DNA of 64,000 nucleotides from Photobacterium alginatilyticum (GCF_009910675.1 NZ_RSEJ01000009.1:62001-126000), one strand, 5' to 3'. Positions 46,019 to 55,710 are shown, counted from the stretch's first letter. Program-made: numbers and translations. The notes: generated from the sequence alone by a model not told the origin.

Positions 46019-46333
46019 ATGCTGTCTGAAATGTTCAAACAAGGTCTGTTCATTACCGCAGAGCTTCATATTAAACCTGACGTTGACTTAGATAAGGCCA
46101 TCTGCGCGATTCACCAGTTTTGCGATGAGATGAACAATGAGCCGGGATGCACTTTTGCTTTGGCTCTCCAAGATCAAATAGAACCCAGAAAAATCATATT
46201 TTGGGAACGTTATGAAGACCGCGCCGCTTTTGAGCAACATTTTCAAGCCGACCATACCCAACGGTTTATTGATGCAGGGCTAACTGATTTGGTTCAGGCA
46301 TTCGAATCTAAACTACTCATCAAGGAGCAATAA
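46019..46333 (+). CDS. ABM-domain protein (putative quinol monooxygenase-like)
   Basis: 104 residues of the antibiotic-biosynthesis-monooxygenase dimeric ferredoxin-like fold: LFITAELHIKPD, EPGCTFALALQDQIEPRKI, FWERYEDRAAFEQHFQADHT. Members include YgiN and heme- or cofactor-free oxygenases. It is followed after 2 bp by the oxidoreductase gene and forms an operon opposite the LysR gene. The ribosome site is weak; ATG 46031 is an alternative start. Confidence 0.82.
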   Translation: MLSEMFKQGLFITAELHIKPDVDLDKAICAIHQFCDEMNNEPGCTFALALQDQIEPRKIIFWERYEDRAAFEQHFQADHTQRFIDAGLTDLVQAFESKLLIKEQ

Positions 46334-46335
46334 GC

Positions 46336-47331
46336 ATGTCTCATACATTACAATGGGGGATCCTGGGAACAAGCTTTATCTCGGGCGTCATGGCTGATGC
46401 CATTCATAAAGAGGGTAATACCCGTATTCATGCTGTCGCTGGACGAACCCTCTCAACACTAGACCAATTCGCACAAGACCATGATATCGCAACGGTAACA
46501 TCAGACTTCGATGCTGTTATCAATGATAGCAATGTCGATATTGTCTATATTGCCCTGCCTAACCACCTGCACCATGAATACATCATCAAAGCAGCCAATG
46601 CAGGTAAGGCAATCTTATGCGAAAAGTCACTGTCTGTTGATATGACAAATACGGCCGAGGCACTGGCTGCTGTCGAGCAGAACAACGTGTTCTTTATGGA
46701 AGGCTTGATGTACCTGCATCACCCATTCACCGGCAAGATCCTGGAAGTGCTCGACAGTGGCATCATTGGTGAAGTACGTTCAATTCAAGGCCATTACTGC
46801 GCTTCCATTGCTCAGTTTGTCAATCCGGGCAGTAAAGGTGCACTGTACAACCTTGGCTGTTACCCAGCCTCACTGCTTCACCTCGTGATGCAGCACAGCT
46901 TTGGTAACCAAGTTTTCGACAATTATACCCTTACAGCCCATGGTCGCCGGGGGAGTGACGACAATATCTGTGAATCTGCAGCAACACTTCACTTCAACAA
47001 TGGTGTTGTCTGCCAGCTTCATACGGCAGAAGATTACGGCCTGCAAGCCGGCTTTACCATCCTCGGTACCAAGGGGTGTATACAGCTAAAATCAAACCCG
47101 TGGCTGCCAGAGGCTACTGGCAATCAGCTCATCATCCAAAAGTACGAACAACAGGAAGAGATTGTTGAAATTGATGCCGACGGCGATGCTTTCCTTTACC
47201 AAGTACGAAAGACCCGAGAATACCTCGAAGCAGGTCTGAAACAAGCCCAGCGCCCGGCAGCACTACCCACTGACTCCTACCAAATTATGGAGTTACTGAC
47301 TCGCTGGGAACAAGCCACCGTCTGTAAGTAG
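46336..47331 (+). CDS. Gfo/Idh/MocA-family NAD(P)-dependent oxidoreductase
   Basis: 331 residues. The Rossmann N-terminus is LQWGILGTSFISGVMADAI. VDIVYIALPNHLHHEYIIKA and AILCEKSLSVD hold the family E-K-P-like motif (here EKS). The C-terminal catalytic/oligomerisation domain follows (FFMEGLMYLHHPF, ALYNLGCYPASLL). The substrate is probably a sugar or polyol. The ATG at 46336 follows AAGGAG. Ends in a perfect-stem terminator. Confidence 0.92.
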   Translation: MSHTLQWGILGTSFISGVMADAIHKEGNTRIHAVAGRTLSTLDQFAQDHDIATVTSDFDAVINDSNVDIVYIALPNHLHHEYIIKAANAGKAILCEKSLSVDMTNTAEALAAVEQNNVFFMEGLMYLHHPFTGKILEVLDSGIIGEVRSIQGHYCASIAQFVNPGSKGALYNLGCYPASLLHLVMQHSFGNQVFDNYTLTAHGRRGSDDNICESAATLHFNNGVVCQLHTAEDYGLQAGFTILGTKGCIQLKSNPWLPEATGNQLIIQKYEQQEEIVEIDADGDAFLYQVRKTREYLEAGLKQAQRPAALPTDSYQIMELLTRWEQATVCK

Positions 47332-47348
47332 TAGTACCAGATAGCAAT

Positions 47349-47378
47349 CATGCCCGATGCACTTTCGCATCGGGCATG
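47349..47378. terminator. Terminator hairpin between convergent genes
   Basis: CATGCCCGATGC (47349-47360) and GCATCGGGCATG (47367-47378) form a perfect 12-bp stem. It lies between the oxidoreductase and the cupin gene and may serve both. The T tail is short. Confidence 0.75.
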
Positions 47379-47405
47379 AACATTTAACCATGTTGATTTA
47401 GTAAT

Positions 47406-47768
47406 CTATGCTTGGCTTGGCGTCGATATCTCCAACACGATACATTCCTGCTCACACAAAAAAGGACCATGAATTTCACCGGGCAGTCGATTGGCATAAT
47501 GGCCCTGCTCTAACCAGGTGCCGTTTGTCTGATCATAAAGTCGACCGGATACAATAAACACCTCTTCGGGGTAATCATGACGATTTCGACCAAACGGTGT
47601 GGTATCTGCCCCCGCCTTGAAGCGGGTCAAACGAGTATAGTCACCCGTTGAATCATCCATGCTTAATGTCACTTGCTCTATCATGCCATCGGTTCCATCA
47701 AGCACTTGCCAACGGTTGCGACTCGATTCCGCCAGAACATTCCAATATTTTACTGCCCGCTTTGTCAT
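47406..47768 (-). CDS. ChrR-like cupin-domain protein
   Basis: 120 residues of single cupin fold: RLTRFKAGADTTPFGRNRHD, YPEEVFIVSGRLYDQTNGTWLEQG and PGEIHGPFLCEQ. Cupin metal ligands His, Glu and His can be picked out (HDYPEEV, GEIHGPF). It resembles the ChrR anti-sigma cupin domain without the zinc-binding N-terminus. Function unknown; possibly a metal-dependent small enzyme. Confidence 0.8.
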   Translation of the reverse strand: MTKRAVKYWNVLAESSRNRWQVLDGTDGMIEQVTLSMDDSTGDYTRLTRFKAGADTTPFGRNRHDYPEEVFIVSGRLYDQTNGTWLEQGHYANRLPGEIHGPFLCEQECIVLEISTPSQA

Positions 47769-47891
47769 AGGCTAGCCTCCCTGCTTTTTTTACTCACTGC
47801 TATATAACAAATGTAGAGCAAAAATCTTCAACTACCCTAACTAAAACCAAGATGGTGAACAGCGTCTCACTTAAAAGTGATTATACTAGGC

Positions 47892-48719
47892 CTAGTCCGC
47901 TACCAAGTCATGCCATTCGTCATGCTTGGTGATGTAGTTACTGATATAGCCGCAAACAGGCAAAACCTTATAACCTTCGTCCCGAATTCTAGTAAGCACC
48001 GTCTCCATCAATATTTCACCAATCCCCTGCCCTCTGAGTGAAGAAGGAACTTCAGAGTAGTTGAGGTGAAGCACGTTACCTTCAAGGCTGTAGGTGATCA
48101 ATGCGTAGGTATCTTTGTCGAGCTCCATCCGGTATTCATGCTTTACCGTATCGTGCTCGAGTGGGTAATCCTTCTTGGTTGTCATTTCTGCTCTGCCTTT
48201 TGATATTTGACCCACCTCTGCCTCAATGACAGCTCTTTGGCTCTGGTCTACTTTGTCTGAAAATTTTTCTAATAGCCCTTGCAACTTAGGAGTGATGAAA
48301 TTTCTGCAAAATGGCTTGTCCGGGTTGGAATAATAATAGTCCTGAATCTGCTCGCATGACGGCTTGAACGCCTCGAAATCGAGTACCCGGGTAATGACAG
48401 GCTGATCAAACTCAGCCTGTAATAACATGAGGCAAGCTTCAGCTTCTATTCCCTGCTCAGCGTTGTAAACATAGACAGCCGAACGATATCGGTCACGCAA
48501 TACATGGTTCGATGTACAGCTATGGGTGTGCAAGTGGATTTGAATCAATGTATGCAGATCTATGATCTGCTCATCATAACTAACAACCACCCCTTCAGAC
48601 GGCTCGTCATAGCCACAAGCACAGAGCCAGCCCTGCCTGACTTGCTCTACCCCTGCGAGTGAACGGAAAATAGCTTCAGTGCACCAATAACAGCTACCAC
48701 CTAATCCAACTGTTGGCAT
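47892..48719 (-). CDS. MsrA-like methionine sulfoxide reductase fused to a GNAT-like domain
   Basis: 275 residues. Residues 1-165 resemble MsrA: GLGGSCYWCTEAIF with the catalytic Cys in the G-C-F-W-C-x-E position (here SCYWCTE), HTHSCTSNHVLRDRYRSAVYVY, and FKPSCEQIQDYYYSNPDKPFC. They would reduce methionine-S-sulfoxide. Residues about 190-275 (YALITYSLEGNVLHLNYSEV, SSLRGQGIGEILMETVL, VCGYISNYITKH) match the short YjdJ-type GNAT fold, whose acetyl-CoA loop is R-G-Q-G-I-G. The fusion has no break. Start ATG 48719 follows CAGGA. Confidence 0.82.
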   Translation of the reverse strand: MPTVGLGGSCYWCTEAIFRSLAGVEQVRQGWLCACGYDEPSEGVVVSYDEQIIDLHTLIQIHLHTHSCTSNHVLRDRYRSAVYVYNAEQGIEAEACLMLLQAEFDQPVITRVLDFEAFKPSCEQIQDYYYSNPDKPFCRNFITPKLQGLLEKFSDKVDQSQRAVIEAEVGQISKGRAEMTTKKDYPLEHDTVKHEYRMELDKDTYALITYSLEGNVLHLNYSEVPSSLRGQGIGEILMETVLTRIRDEGYKVLPVCGYISNYITKHDEWHDLVAD

Positions 48720-48855
48720 ATTCAGTCCTGTTTTGCCGCAGCTTCGTCATATACTTAATCGTAGAACCTCAACAGTAACTACATCTGAAGACAACTATGA
48801 CATCATGTTTGCATTCAGGTACGATGAGCACCCGCATAAAAATGAATATATAAAC

Positions 48856-49338
48856 ATGGATAAAACACTGTTACTTAAACACATTGTAGATGAGCTTAAA
48901 ACTGTCCACCAATCAGCGATAGATGCGGCTACGCGTGCATACGAAACGGCAACCGATGAGGAAAATGCCCCTGAGCACAAATATGACACCTTAAGTCTCG
49001 AAGCTTCATATCTTGCTCAAGGACAAGCTCAGCGGGTCGCTGAGTGTGAAGAAGATTTGTCTCTGTATGCCAAGCTTGATATCAAGCACTTCACAAGCGA
49101 AGATGCCATTGCCCTCGGCTGTCTCATCCACCTGGTCGACGACAATGATAACGATAAATATGTTTTTCTCGGGCCAGCTGCCGGCGGCCTGAAATTCCAG
49201 TTTTCAGGCAAAGAAATCATTATCGTGACACCCTCAGCTCCGCTTGGTCAGGCCTTAGCTGGCAGCCATGTTGATGACGACGTTGAAGTGCATATCGGCG
49301 GCGAACAGAAGGTCTTTGAAATCGTCGCGATTTATTAG
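48856..49338 (+). CDS. GreA/GreB-family-like protein
   Basis: About 160 residues from ATG 48856. An N-terminal alpha-helical coiled coil (LLLKHIVDELKTVHQSAIDA to about residue 75) is followed by a FKBP-like GreA C-terminal domain (ALGCLIHLVDDNDNDKYVFL, IIIVTPSAPLGQALAGSHVD). Gre factors insert the coil into RNA polymerase to rescue backtracked complexes. This one is divergent and may instead act like Rnk or Gfh. A longer frame from 48733 has no better ribosome site and adds a non-family N-terminus. It ends 3 bp from the convergent gabD. Confidence 0.8.
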   Translation: MDKTLLLKHIVDELKTVHQSAIDAATRAYETATDEENAPEHKYDTLSLEASYLAQGQAQRVAECEEDLSLYAKLDIKHFTSEDAIALGCLIHLVDDNDNDKYVFLGPAAGGLKFQFSGKEIIIVTPSAPLGQALAGSHVDDDVEVHIGGEQKVFEIVAIY

Positions 49339-49341
49339 TCA

Positions 49342-50769
49342 CTAGATCCCGCCGAAGCAAAGATATTTAACATCGAGGAATTCATCCATCCCCTGCTTCG
49401 CCCCTTCACGGCCAAGCCCTGACTGCTTGACGCCACCGAAGGGGGCAACTTCGGTGGAAATAACCCCTTCATTGATCCCAACCATGCCGTACTCGAGCGC
49501 TTCTGCGACCTTCCAGATACGGCCAATATCACGACTATAGAAATAGCTAGCTAGACCATAGATAGTATCATTTGCCATTTCGATAAGTTCTTCGTCGCTG
49601 TTAAAACGAATAACCGGTGCGACAGGGCCAAATATCTCTTGTTTGACGATATCCATATCCTGTCTGACCTCAGTCAAGACAGTCGGAGAGACAAACAATC
49701 CCGATTGCTGAATATCTCCACAGGCAACCGTTGCTCCCTCTTGCTTGGCCTGGGCAATGATGTGTCCAATACTCTCTTTGGCCTTTTGCTCGATAACGGG
49801 TCCAATCACAACGCCATCATCTAGACCATTGCCCATCTTCAGAGCCTTGACGGCTGCAACAAACTTATCGACAAACGTCTCGTAGACGGAATCCTGTACA
49901 TAGAAGCGATTGGCACAAACGCATGTCTGGCCGGCGTTTCTGAACTTGGAAGCAACGGCACCCTGAACGGCTTTGTCGATATCGGCATCATCAAACACGA
50001 TAAATGGCGCATTGCCACCCAGTTCCATAGAAGTACGCTTAATGTCGTTGGCACATTGTGCTAACAACAAGCGTCCAACTTGAGTCGATCCGGTAAACGA
50101 TAATTTTCTAATTTTCGGGTGGGTACAAAATACCTCGCCGACCATGGCGCTTGAAGCATTCACGACCAGCGTTAACAAATCACGGGGAATACCGGCCTGA
50201 TAGGCCAACTCGGCAACGGCATAAGCTGACAAGGGGGTAAGGTTTGCAGGTTTGGCTATCATGCTGCAGCCTGCCGCCAGGGCAGGAGCCGCTTTACGGG
50301 TGATCATCGCGATAGGAAAATTCCAAGGGGTAATAGCCGCGGTTACGCCGATAGGTTGTTTGATCGTTGCAAGACGACGATCACTCATTGGTGCCGGAAT
50401 CACATCACCGTATACCCTCTTGGCCTCTTCAGCAAACCATTCGACAAAAGACGCACCGTAGGCAACCTCTCCCATTGCTTCGGTCAGCGGCTTACCTTGC
50501 TCCAGGGTCATAATGCGGGCCAGATCACGCTGATTATCCATCATCAACTGGAACCAGCGCCTTAGCACGGCTGCCCGCTCTTTTGCTGTTCGCTTTTTCC
50601 AGTAGCATTGTGCCTCATGGGATCTTTCTATTGCCGTTTCAATCTCAGCTTTTGACTGGGTTGCAATATGACCAATAACCTCGCCGGTAGCCGGGTTAGT
50701 TACGGCAAGCGTATTTTCCGAAGGCTCACATAAAAATGAAAGCAGCGAAGGGTTTTGAATAGATTGCAT
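49342..50769 (-). CDS. gabD: Succinate-semialdehyde dehydrogenase (NAD(P)+)
   Basis: 475 residues of the aldehyde dehydrogenase family. LSFTGSTQVGRLLLAQC is the cofactor loop, MELGGNAPFIVFDDADID contains the catalytic Glu, and FRNAGQTCVCANRFYVQ contains the catalytic Cys. EVAPFGGVKQSGLGREGAKQ is the GabD-type C-terminal signature. It oxidises succinate semialdehyde to succinate in GABA use. No gabT or gabP is adjacent, so it may serve another aldehyde. Confidence 0.88.
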   Translation of the reverse strand: MQSIQNPSLLSFLCEPSENTLAVTNPATGEVIGHIATQSKAEIETAIERSHEAQCYWKKRTAKERAAVLRRWFQLMMDNQRDLARIMTLEQGKPLTEAMGEVAYGASFVEWFAEEAKRVYGDVIPAPMSDRRLATIKQPIGVTAAITPWNFPIAMITRKAAPALAAGCSMIAKPANLTPLSAYAVAELAYQAGIPRDLLTLVVNASSAMVGEVFCTHPKIRKLSFTGSTQVGRLLLAQCANDIKRTSMELGGNAPFIVFDDADIDKAVQGAVASKFRNAGQTCVCANRFYVQDSVYETFVDKFVAAVKALKMGNGLDDGVVIGPVIEQKAKESIGHIIAQAKQEGATVACGDIQQSGLFVSPTVLTEVRQDMDIVKQEIFGPVAPVIRFNSDEELIEMANDTIYGLASYFYSRDIGRIWKVAEALEYGMVGINEGVISTEVAPFGGVKQSGLGREGAKQGMDEFLDVKYLCFGGI

Positions 50770-50857
50770 GCTTACTCCTAAGTCTATCTATATCCGGCGT
50801 ATAATCGCATTGAAGGTGATTAAAAACCTGGTCATTATTTACTTCCGGGTTCAACTG

Positions 50858-51331
50858 TTAATCAATGCTATTGAATACAAACTGAAACGGAATACATCCA
50901 CCAGGCAAAGGCTTCGATTCTCCTGCCTGCTCAAAACCTATCGCATGATAAAAATCTTGAGCATGGGTCGACGATGAAAGCCTCACTAGCCCTTTGGGCG
51001 ATTTCCCCCTGCATTGAGCTAGGGCCTCAGTAATGAGGGCTTTACCTATACCTCTGCCCTGATAGTCCGGATCAACAAATAAGCTGGTAATATTCCAAAA
51101 TTCTTTGACCAATACTACGCCTACGATCCTGTTATCGAGACGATAGACTAAGTGAGCAGCATTATGTTTATTTTTCTTCCATAACAATATGTTGTAGACA
51201 CTATGGGCGACCAGGTCATTGGCATCACGATCGGTTACGTCAATACAGGTTTTTATTACATGCTCAATCAGAACTGATATTTCAGCAATATCATTTTCCT
51301 GCGCGTTTTCAATCACAACAACTCCTTTCAT
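50858..51331 (-). CDS. GNAT-family N-acetyltransferase
   Basis: About 157 residues from ATG 51331. VVLVKEFWNITSLFVDPDYQ then GRGIGKALITEALAQC is the acetyl-CoA loop (Q-x-x-G-x-G/A), and HAQDFYHAIGFEQAGES is the C-terminal GNAT motif. Substrate unknown. It lies 16 bp after the patatin gene on the same strand, so the two may be cotranscribed. Confidence 0.85.
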   Translation of the reverse strand: MKGVVVIENAQENDIAEISVLIEHVIKTCIDVTDRDANDLVAHSVYNILLWKKNKHNAAHLVYRLDNRIVGVVLVKEFWNITSLFVDPDYQGRGIGKALITEALAQCRGKSPKGLVRLSSSTHAQDFYHAIGFEQAGESKPLPGGCIPFQFVFNSID

Positions 51332-51347
51332 TATCAATACCGTGAAC

Positions 51348-52211
51348 TCATACCTGCTGGAGGTTTATGGCTTCTATCCCGAGTTGATAACCCGCATTAA
51401 GCTTGGCTTGATCGGTAGTAATTCTGCCAACGGAAAACGACTCTGGCGGTGCGATAACAGTGATGGAACAGTCTTCGGGCGGGTTCTCGATAAAGTCGAT
51501 GGCTTTGTTATAACTTTCAGCTCGTCTTATCATCGCTTCCGACAGGGCCGGAAACTCAGACATCATTTTCTTTACCAGCCACTTGTTTCGAACAGGGGCT
51601 TTCCGATAGCCAATCTGACGTGATAGGACAACCGTTATATCTCTGGCACCAAGTTCATAAGCCTTAATCACGGGAATGGAATCTGCTACTCCACCATCTG
51701 TCATCGGCTCGTCATTAATCAAAGGAAAATGGCGATAGGCAACCGGCACCGAGCACGATGCTTTCAACAACTCATTGAGATTATCTGCCGTCGCCTTGAT
51801 ATATGCGGCTTCGCCGGTATTCACTTTAGTAGTAACAACATACAGGGGAATAGGCTGGCTCATCATTGCTTCTGCATCGATCTTGATCTCATCTATGGTT
51901 ATATCCCATAACCAGTCAAGATCCAGCCAATGTCCCCCTTTTACAAAGCGTGGGAAGTTGATGAATTCGGGTCGACAAGAATAATCTGTGATCACCCTAT
52001 AGCTTCTGCCCCGCTGATTGGCGAGCCAGGCCGCCAGGTTCGTTGAGCCCGCAGAAACGCCGATACAAAAATCAAAAGGGCGGTAATTGTTATCAATGAA
52101 ATTATCGAGCACTCCAGCTGCAAAAATCCCCCGCATCGCACCGCCTTCGACAACCAGCGCTGACTGAAAAGTATCCTGCATTCGATTATGTACCATGTTG
52201 AGTCCCTTCAT
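51348..52211 (-). CDS. Patatin-like phospholipase (YjjU type)
   Basis: 287 residues. ALVVEGGAMRGIFAAGVLDN is the oxyanion-hole loop, CIGVSAGSTNLAAWLANQ contains the Ser nucleophile (G-V-S-A-G), and MTDGGVADSIPVIKA contains the catalytic Asp (D-G-G). It would be a Ser/Asp acyl hydrolase of phospholipid. The start may be ATG 52199 (MVHNRMQDTF) instead of 52211. Confidence 0.9.
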   Translation of the reverse strand: MKGLNMVHNRMQDTFQSALVVEGGAMRGIFAAGVLDNFIDNNYRPFDFCIGVSAGSTNLAAWLANQRGRSYRVITDYSCRPEFINFPRFVKGGHWLDLDWLWDITIDEIKIDAEAMMSQPIPLYVVTTKVNTGEAAYIKATADNLNELLKASCSVPVAYRHFPLINDEPMTDGGVADSIPVIKAYELGARDITVVLSRQIGYRKAPVRNKWLVKKMMSEFPALSEAMIRRAESYNKAIDFIENPPEDCSITVIAPPESFSVGRITTDQAKLNAGYQLGIEAINLQQV

Positions 52212-52423
52212 TTCCGTACTGCTATGATTCTATAGCATTAATCCTAACCTTGTCTGAACCTGATCCCAAACTAGAATATCTGACTTTAAAATCCCGCTTA
52301 ATAACAACAAGGAATGTGTTCAACAAAAAGGTGCTATTAAAACTAACTTATTCAGTTTAAAGCGTTAATTACATGTGTCATCATTGATACATTCTTGTTA
52401 CCTGCGGAATAGAGAATCTATAT

Positions 52424-54052
52424 ATGTCTTTTCTCTCCAATCTAAGGATAGGCCAGCGTCTGGGAGTGAGTTTCTTACTCATCTTAACGTTGCTATTTGT
52501 CATCTCTGGAGTTGCAATTGAGCGAATGAAAAGCTCTTCAGCTGCTTCGAAACAATTTATCGAACATGATGTTCAACGCGTTACCCTGTCTTCCGAAATG
52601 AATATTGAGGCACAAGCTGCCGCACTGCGCTTATTACAGATCCTATCTACCAGTGACTGGGATAAACGAGTGCAGCTATATCGTGAAATGGACACCCACT
52701 TAGCGCAACTGGACAATATCATCAATCGGTTTGCCGAAGTAAAAACCACCGGACTGAACGAGAAATTTGACCAGCTGCTGGCCAGTAAGGCGGCTTACCG
52801 CAAAGCTTTCCTTGCCTCTGTAGAGCTTGTCGAAATCGAGCCAGAACAAGCCGCAGGCCACTTCTCGGAACAGACGCAACCAGCACTAGCGGCATTCCTT
52901 AATGCCATCGAAGCATTAAGCATGCAGCAGCAGATGCTAATGATGGAAGAACAGACCATTGTCGAGCAGGAAGGAGAGCAAGCACAACAATGGGTTATGG
53001 TACTTTCTGCTACTGCCCTCATTCTTGGTATTATTTTGGCCTTTGTTGTCAGCCGCAGTATCGTGAAACCAATTCGTGGTGTTGTCGAGGCTGTCCGTCG
53101 CCTTGCAAGTGGTGATCTTCGCCATCCGTCACTGCCACAGGGACGGGATGAAATTAGTGATATAACCCATGCCTTGACAGAAACATGCTCGAACCTGGAT
53201 CAGCTCATTATGGCGATCCACCATTCATCTGATAAAGTCAGTACTGCAGCGGAAACAATTCAGCACCCCGTTATTCAAATCCAAACAGGATCGAATACCC
53301 AGGAACTGGCTGTCGAGAGAATCAGCAATACTATCAATACCTTTTCGGATGAGAGTGTCCAGGTCGCAGCTACTGCCGAAGAAGCTAAAAAGCAAGCGCA
53401 GCAAGGCCATGACCTTGCTTTGGATGGGCAACAGCGCATTAATCTAGTCACCAAGGAATTTGATAAAATTGCCTCTGCCATCAGTCACTCGGCTACATCT
53501 GTCGAGACATTGCAGGAAAGTGCCGCTTCCGTTCGCCAGCTGGTAACCACCGTCAGAGAAATTGCCGAACAGACTAACCTACTGGCCTTGAATGCTGCCA
53601 TAGAAGCTGCCCGCGCCGGAGAAAGCGGACGAGGTTTTTCTGTCGTTGCCGACGAAGTCCGGAACCTAGCCACGCGAACAGGTACGGCTACCGTCGAGAT
53701 CAATAATGTCATCGACAAAATCGACAGGGAAACCAATGAAGCGGTAACCAGTATGGTCGAGGGACGTTCCGAAATGGAACGCGGTGTTTCGATGGTCACT
53801 GATATGGTTAAGCCTCTGAGTGAACTCAGTGCCGGAGCAAAATTATCTCTGAGTCAGCTTGAAGAGTTAGAGGAAATCGCCGCCAAGCAAGCAAATGACA
53901 GTATCAATATCAAATCCGAAATTGAACGCATTGATGACATTGCCAGAGACAACAAGCATCTCGTCAATCACCTTGCTCAAACAACAGACACACTGAGTCG
54001 CCAATCTTCGGATCTGATTGAGCAAGTATCAAAATTCACCCACAATCAGTAG
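52424..54052 (+). CDS. Methyl-accepting chemotaxis protein
   Basis: 542 residues. TM1 is [20 protein letters not shown] (about 13-32). A periplasmic four-helix-bundle-like domain (33-187) precedes TM2 ([20 protein letters not shown], about 188-207), HAMP ([20 protein letters not shown]) and the signalling domain with [20 protein letters not shown] (about 385). No relation in ligand domain to the other receptor (13477-15108). Monocistronic. Confidence 0.95.
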   Translation: MSFLSNLRIGQRLGVSFLLILTLLFVISGVAIERMKSSSAASKQFIEHDVQRVTLSSEMNIEAQAAALRLLQILSTSDWDKRVQLYREMDTHLAQLDNIINRFAEVKTTGLNEKFDQLLASKAAYRKAFLASVELVEIEPEQAAGHFSEQTQPALAAFLNAIEALSMQQQMLMMEEQTIVEQEGEQAQQWVMVLSATALILGIILAFVVSRSIVKPIRGVVEAVRRLASGDLRHPSLPQGRDEISDITHALTETCSNLDQLIMAIHHSSDKVSTAAETIQHPVIQIQTGSNTQELAVERISNTINTFSDESVQVAATAEEAKKQAQQGHDLALDGQQRINLVTKEFDKIASAISHSATSVETLQESAASVRQLVTTVREIAEQTNLLALNAAIEAARAGESGRGFSVVADEVRNLATRTGTATVEINNVIDKIDRETNEAVTSMVEGRSEMERGVSMVTDMVKPLSELSAGAKLSLSQLEELEEIAAKQANDSINIKSEIERIDDIARDNKHLVNHLAQTTDTLSRQSSDLIEQVSKFTHNQ

Positions 54053-54073
54053 CTACAACACCTAACCCGCACT

Positions 54074-54110
54074 TATACCCAAGCTACCTCAAGGTGCAGG
54101 ATTCAGAGTG
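54074..54110. repeat. Intergenic repeat-like motif
   Basis: TATACCCAAGCTACCTCAAG followed by GTGCAGGATTCAGAG. The first 16 bases recur with one change at 13301. Similar CCCAAG-CTTGAAG intergenic motifs are common in Vibrionaceae genomes (from memory, not searched). Confidence 0.45.
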
Positions 54111-54154
54111 AGGCCAGCGGGCTCAGATTAAGGAAAATAACGGTAAGAATAGTA

Positions 54155-54180
54155 GCCCCACAGTAAGGTGGGGCGACATC
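54155..54180. terminator. Hairpin terminator between convergent genes
   Basis: GCCCCAC (54155-54161) and GTGGGGC (54168-54174) form a 7-bp GC-rich stem between the chemoreceptor and the thioesterase. T runs on either side are weak. Confidence 0.6.
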
Positions 54181-54195
54181 TTTCCTGTCAGTGTC

Positions 54196-54714
54196 CTATT
54201 TCAGATACTTCACATGCGCTTCCATCTCCTCACCGATCTCCTTGCGCATATTCATTAACTTAATCGCGGAGTCACGCAGCATCTTATCTTCCTCGGTTTG
54301 AGGCACCCACTCAGGGACTGATGTCGGTTTACCATCTTCGTCTACGGCAACCATGATCACAATACAATGCGTCGTTAACCTTCTTTCCAGTGTTTTTGGA
54401 TCACTCGCCTGTACATCAATAGCAATATGCATAGAAGAGCTACCGGTATAGATAACCTTTGCACTTACCTCAACCAGATTGCCAACATGAATCGGTGCCA
54501 CGAAGCGGATACCACCAGCATAAGCCGTAATACAGTATTTCGCACTCCACCCAGCCGAGCATGCATAGGCCGCCAAATCAATCCACTTCATCACTGCCCC
54601 GCCGTGAACCTTACCGCCGAAATTCACATCTCCCGGCTCCGCAAGAAACCTCAACGTCACATCACGTTGTCCACCTTCCATATCCACTCTCCCTACAGCA
54701 ACTTCACGGCTCAT
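54196..54714 (-). CDS. Acyl-CoA thioesterase (hotdog fold)
   Basis: 172 residues. FLAEPGDVNFGGKVHGGAVM, KWIDLAAYACSAGWSAKYCI and VGNLVEVSAKVIYTGSSSMH are the marks of the YciA/ACOT7 (BFIT) group, with catalytic Asn/Asp in the N-F-G-G-K-V-H-G and W-I-D segments. It cleaves acyl-CoA to free acid and CoA. The C-terminal tail (EWVPQTEEDKMLRDSAIKLM) is typical. Confidence 0.9.
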   Translation of the reverse strand: MSREVAVGRVDMEGGQRDVTLRFLAEPGDVNFGGKVHGGAVMKWIDLAAYACSAGWSAKYCITAYAGGIRFVAPIHVGNLVEVSAKVIYTGSSSMHIAIDVQASDPKTLERRLTTHCIVIMVAVDEDGKPTSVPEWVPQTEEDKMLRDSAIKLMNMRKEIGEEMEAHVKYLK

Positions 54715-54843
54715 GCCTGATTGATCCTAGTATCACGATACACTAAGCGTTAAAAATACTTAACATAATCTAAACATTTATCAATCTCAGCCTTGTTGGG
54801 CAAGAACTTTCGAGCATCTTGTACCAGATAAGCTATGGAGCAT

Positions 54844-54877
54844 AAAAAAAACGCCCTGTGAGCGGGGCGCTTTAAAG
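54844..54877 (-). terminator. Rho-independent terminator of the coiled-coil gene
   Basis: On the minus strand GCGCCCCGCTCACAGGGCG forms a short GC-rich stem, followed by eight T. It lies 15 bp after the coiled-coil gene and closes the series beginning at 57048. Confidence 0.85.
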
Positions 54878-54891
54878 AATAGAAAGAATCA

Positions 54892-55710
54892 TTATTCGGT
54901 ATAGTTTGAAGAATGTTCCAGCTGGTGCTGTAACTCTTCTATACGTTTTTGTAAGCCGTCTTTCTCGGCAATCAATTTTGTTTGCTCTGTCGTCAGGGCT
55001 TCAAGTTTAGTAGCCACCTGCTCAGAGTCATTTTTTTGCAATTCCGACTCTTGCCTTGCTTGTGCAAGTTCAAGCTCTAAGTGCTTATTTGCTGTCTTCA
55101 ACATTGAGTTATCCGACAGTTGTTGATCGTATCTCTCTGTATATTTTTCGCATTCAGCTTTAAGTGCCGATACCTGATCGTTACTTTTCTCAAGCTCAGA
55201 TTTTAACTTTCGCTGAGCACGCTGCGCTGATAGTTTGGCTTTCCGGGCCCTTTCTGATTCAGATAATTGTGATGCTAACGTCTCCTCTTTCTCTGACAAC
55301 CTATGGATTAATGAAGCATTCTCTCTTTTAAATTGCTTTTCCATTCGGGAGAATAACTTCTCCTGATTATCAACCCGCTCAGCCAGCTTAAGCTCAGCCG
55401 TTGATTTACCGCCCAGCAACACACACCAATTATCAAATGCCGTTTTGGATACGTGATCCATGACATCAAAGGGAAAGACCAAGCTATTGTCCATTGCGCT
55501 TACCGTTGTTGAAAGGTTGGCATCCATGTTTTCAAGCAACTGGTTTGTTTGAATAGTAGCCGTCTCAATTGAATATTGAGCCTGTGTGACTGCAAATGCT
55601 TCCAGCATTTTACCAGGCAACATAAACAACTGTATTGAATGATAAAAACTCTCTAGTGGCGTGTTCAATGATAAGGAATGGTAACGGTTATTTTGCGAGT
55701 TACAGTCCAT
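54892..55710 (-). CDS. Coiled-coil protein of unknown function
   Basis: 272 residues, no signal peptide. Residues 1-115 form a mainly helical domain (LESFYHSIQLFMLPGKMLEA, TIQTNQLLENMDANLSTTVS) with faint likeness to phasin-type helices. Residues 115-265 are an almost unbroken heptad coiled coil rich in Glu, Lys, Gln and Leu. Third gene after the ABC ATPase and mini-permease, with 112 bp between it and the permease. Cytoplasmic scaffold or filament-like role possible; no family recognised. Confidence 0.75.
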   Translation of the reverse strand: MDCNSQNNRYHSLSLNTPLESFYHSIQLFMLPGKMLEAFAVTQAQYSIETATIQTNQLLENMDANLSTTVSAMDNSLVFPFDVMDHVSKTAFDNWCVLLGGKSTAELKLAERVDNQEKLFSRMEKQFKRENASLIHRLSEKEETLASQLSESERARKAKLSAQRAQRKLKSELEKSNDQVSALKAECEKYTERYDQQLSDNSMLKTANKHLELELAQARQESELQKNDSEQVATKLEALTTEQTKLIAEKDGLQKRIEELQHQLEHSSNYTE

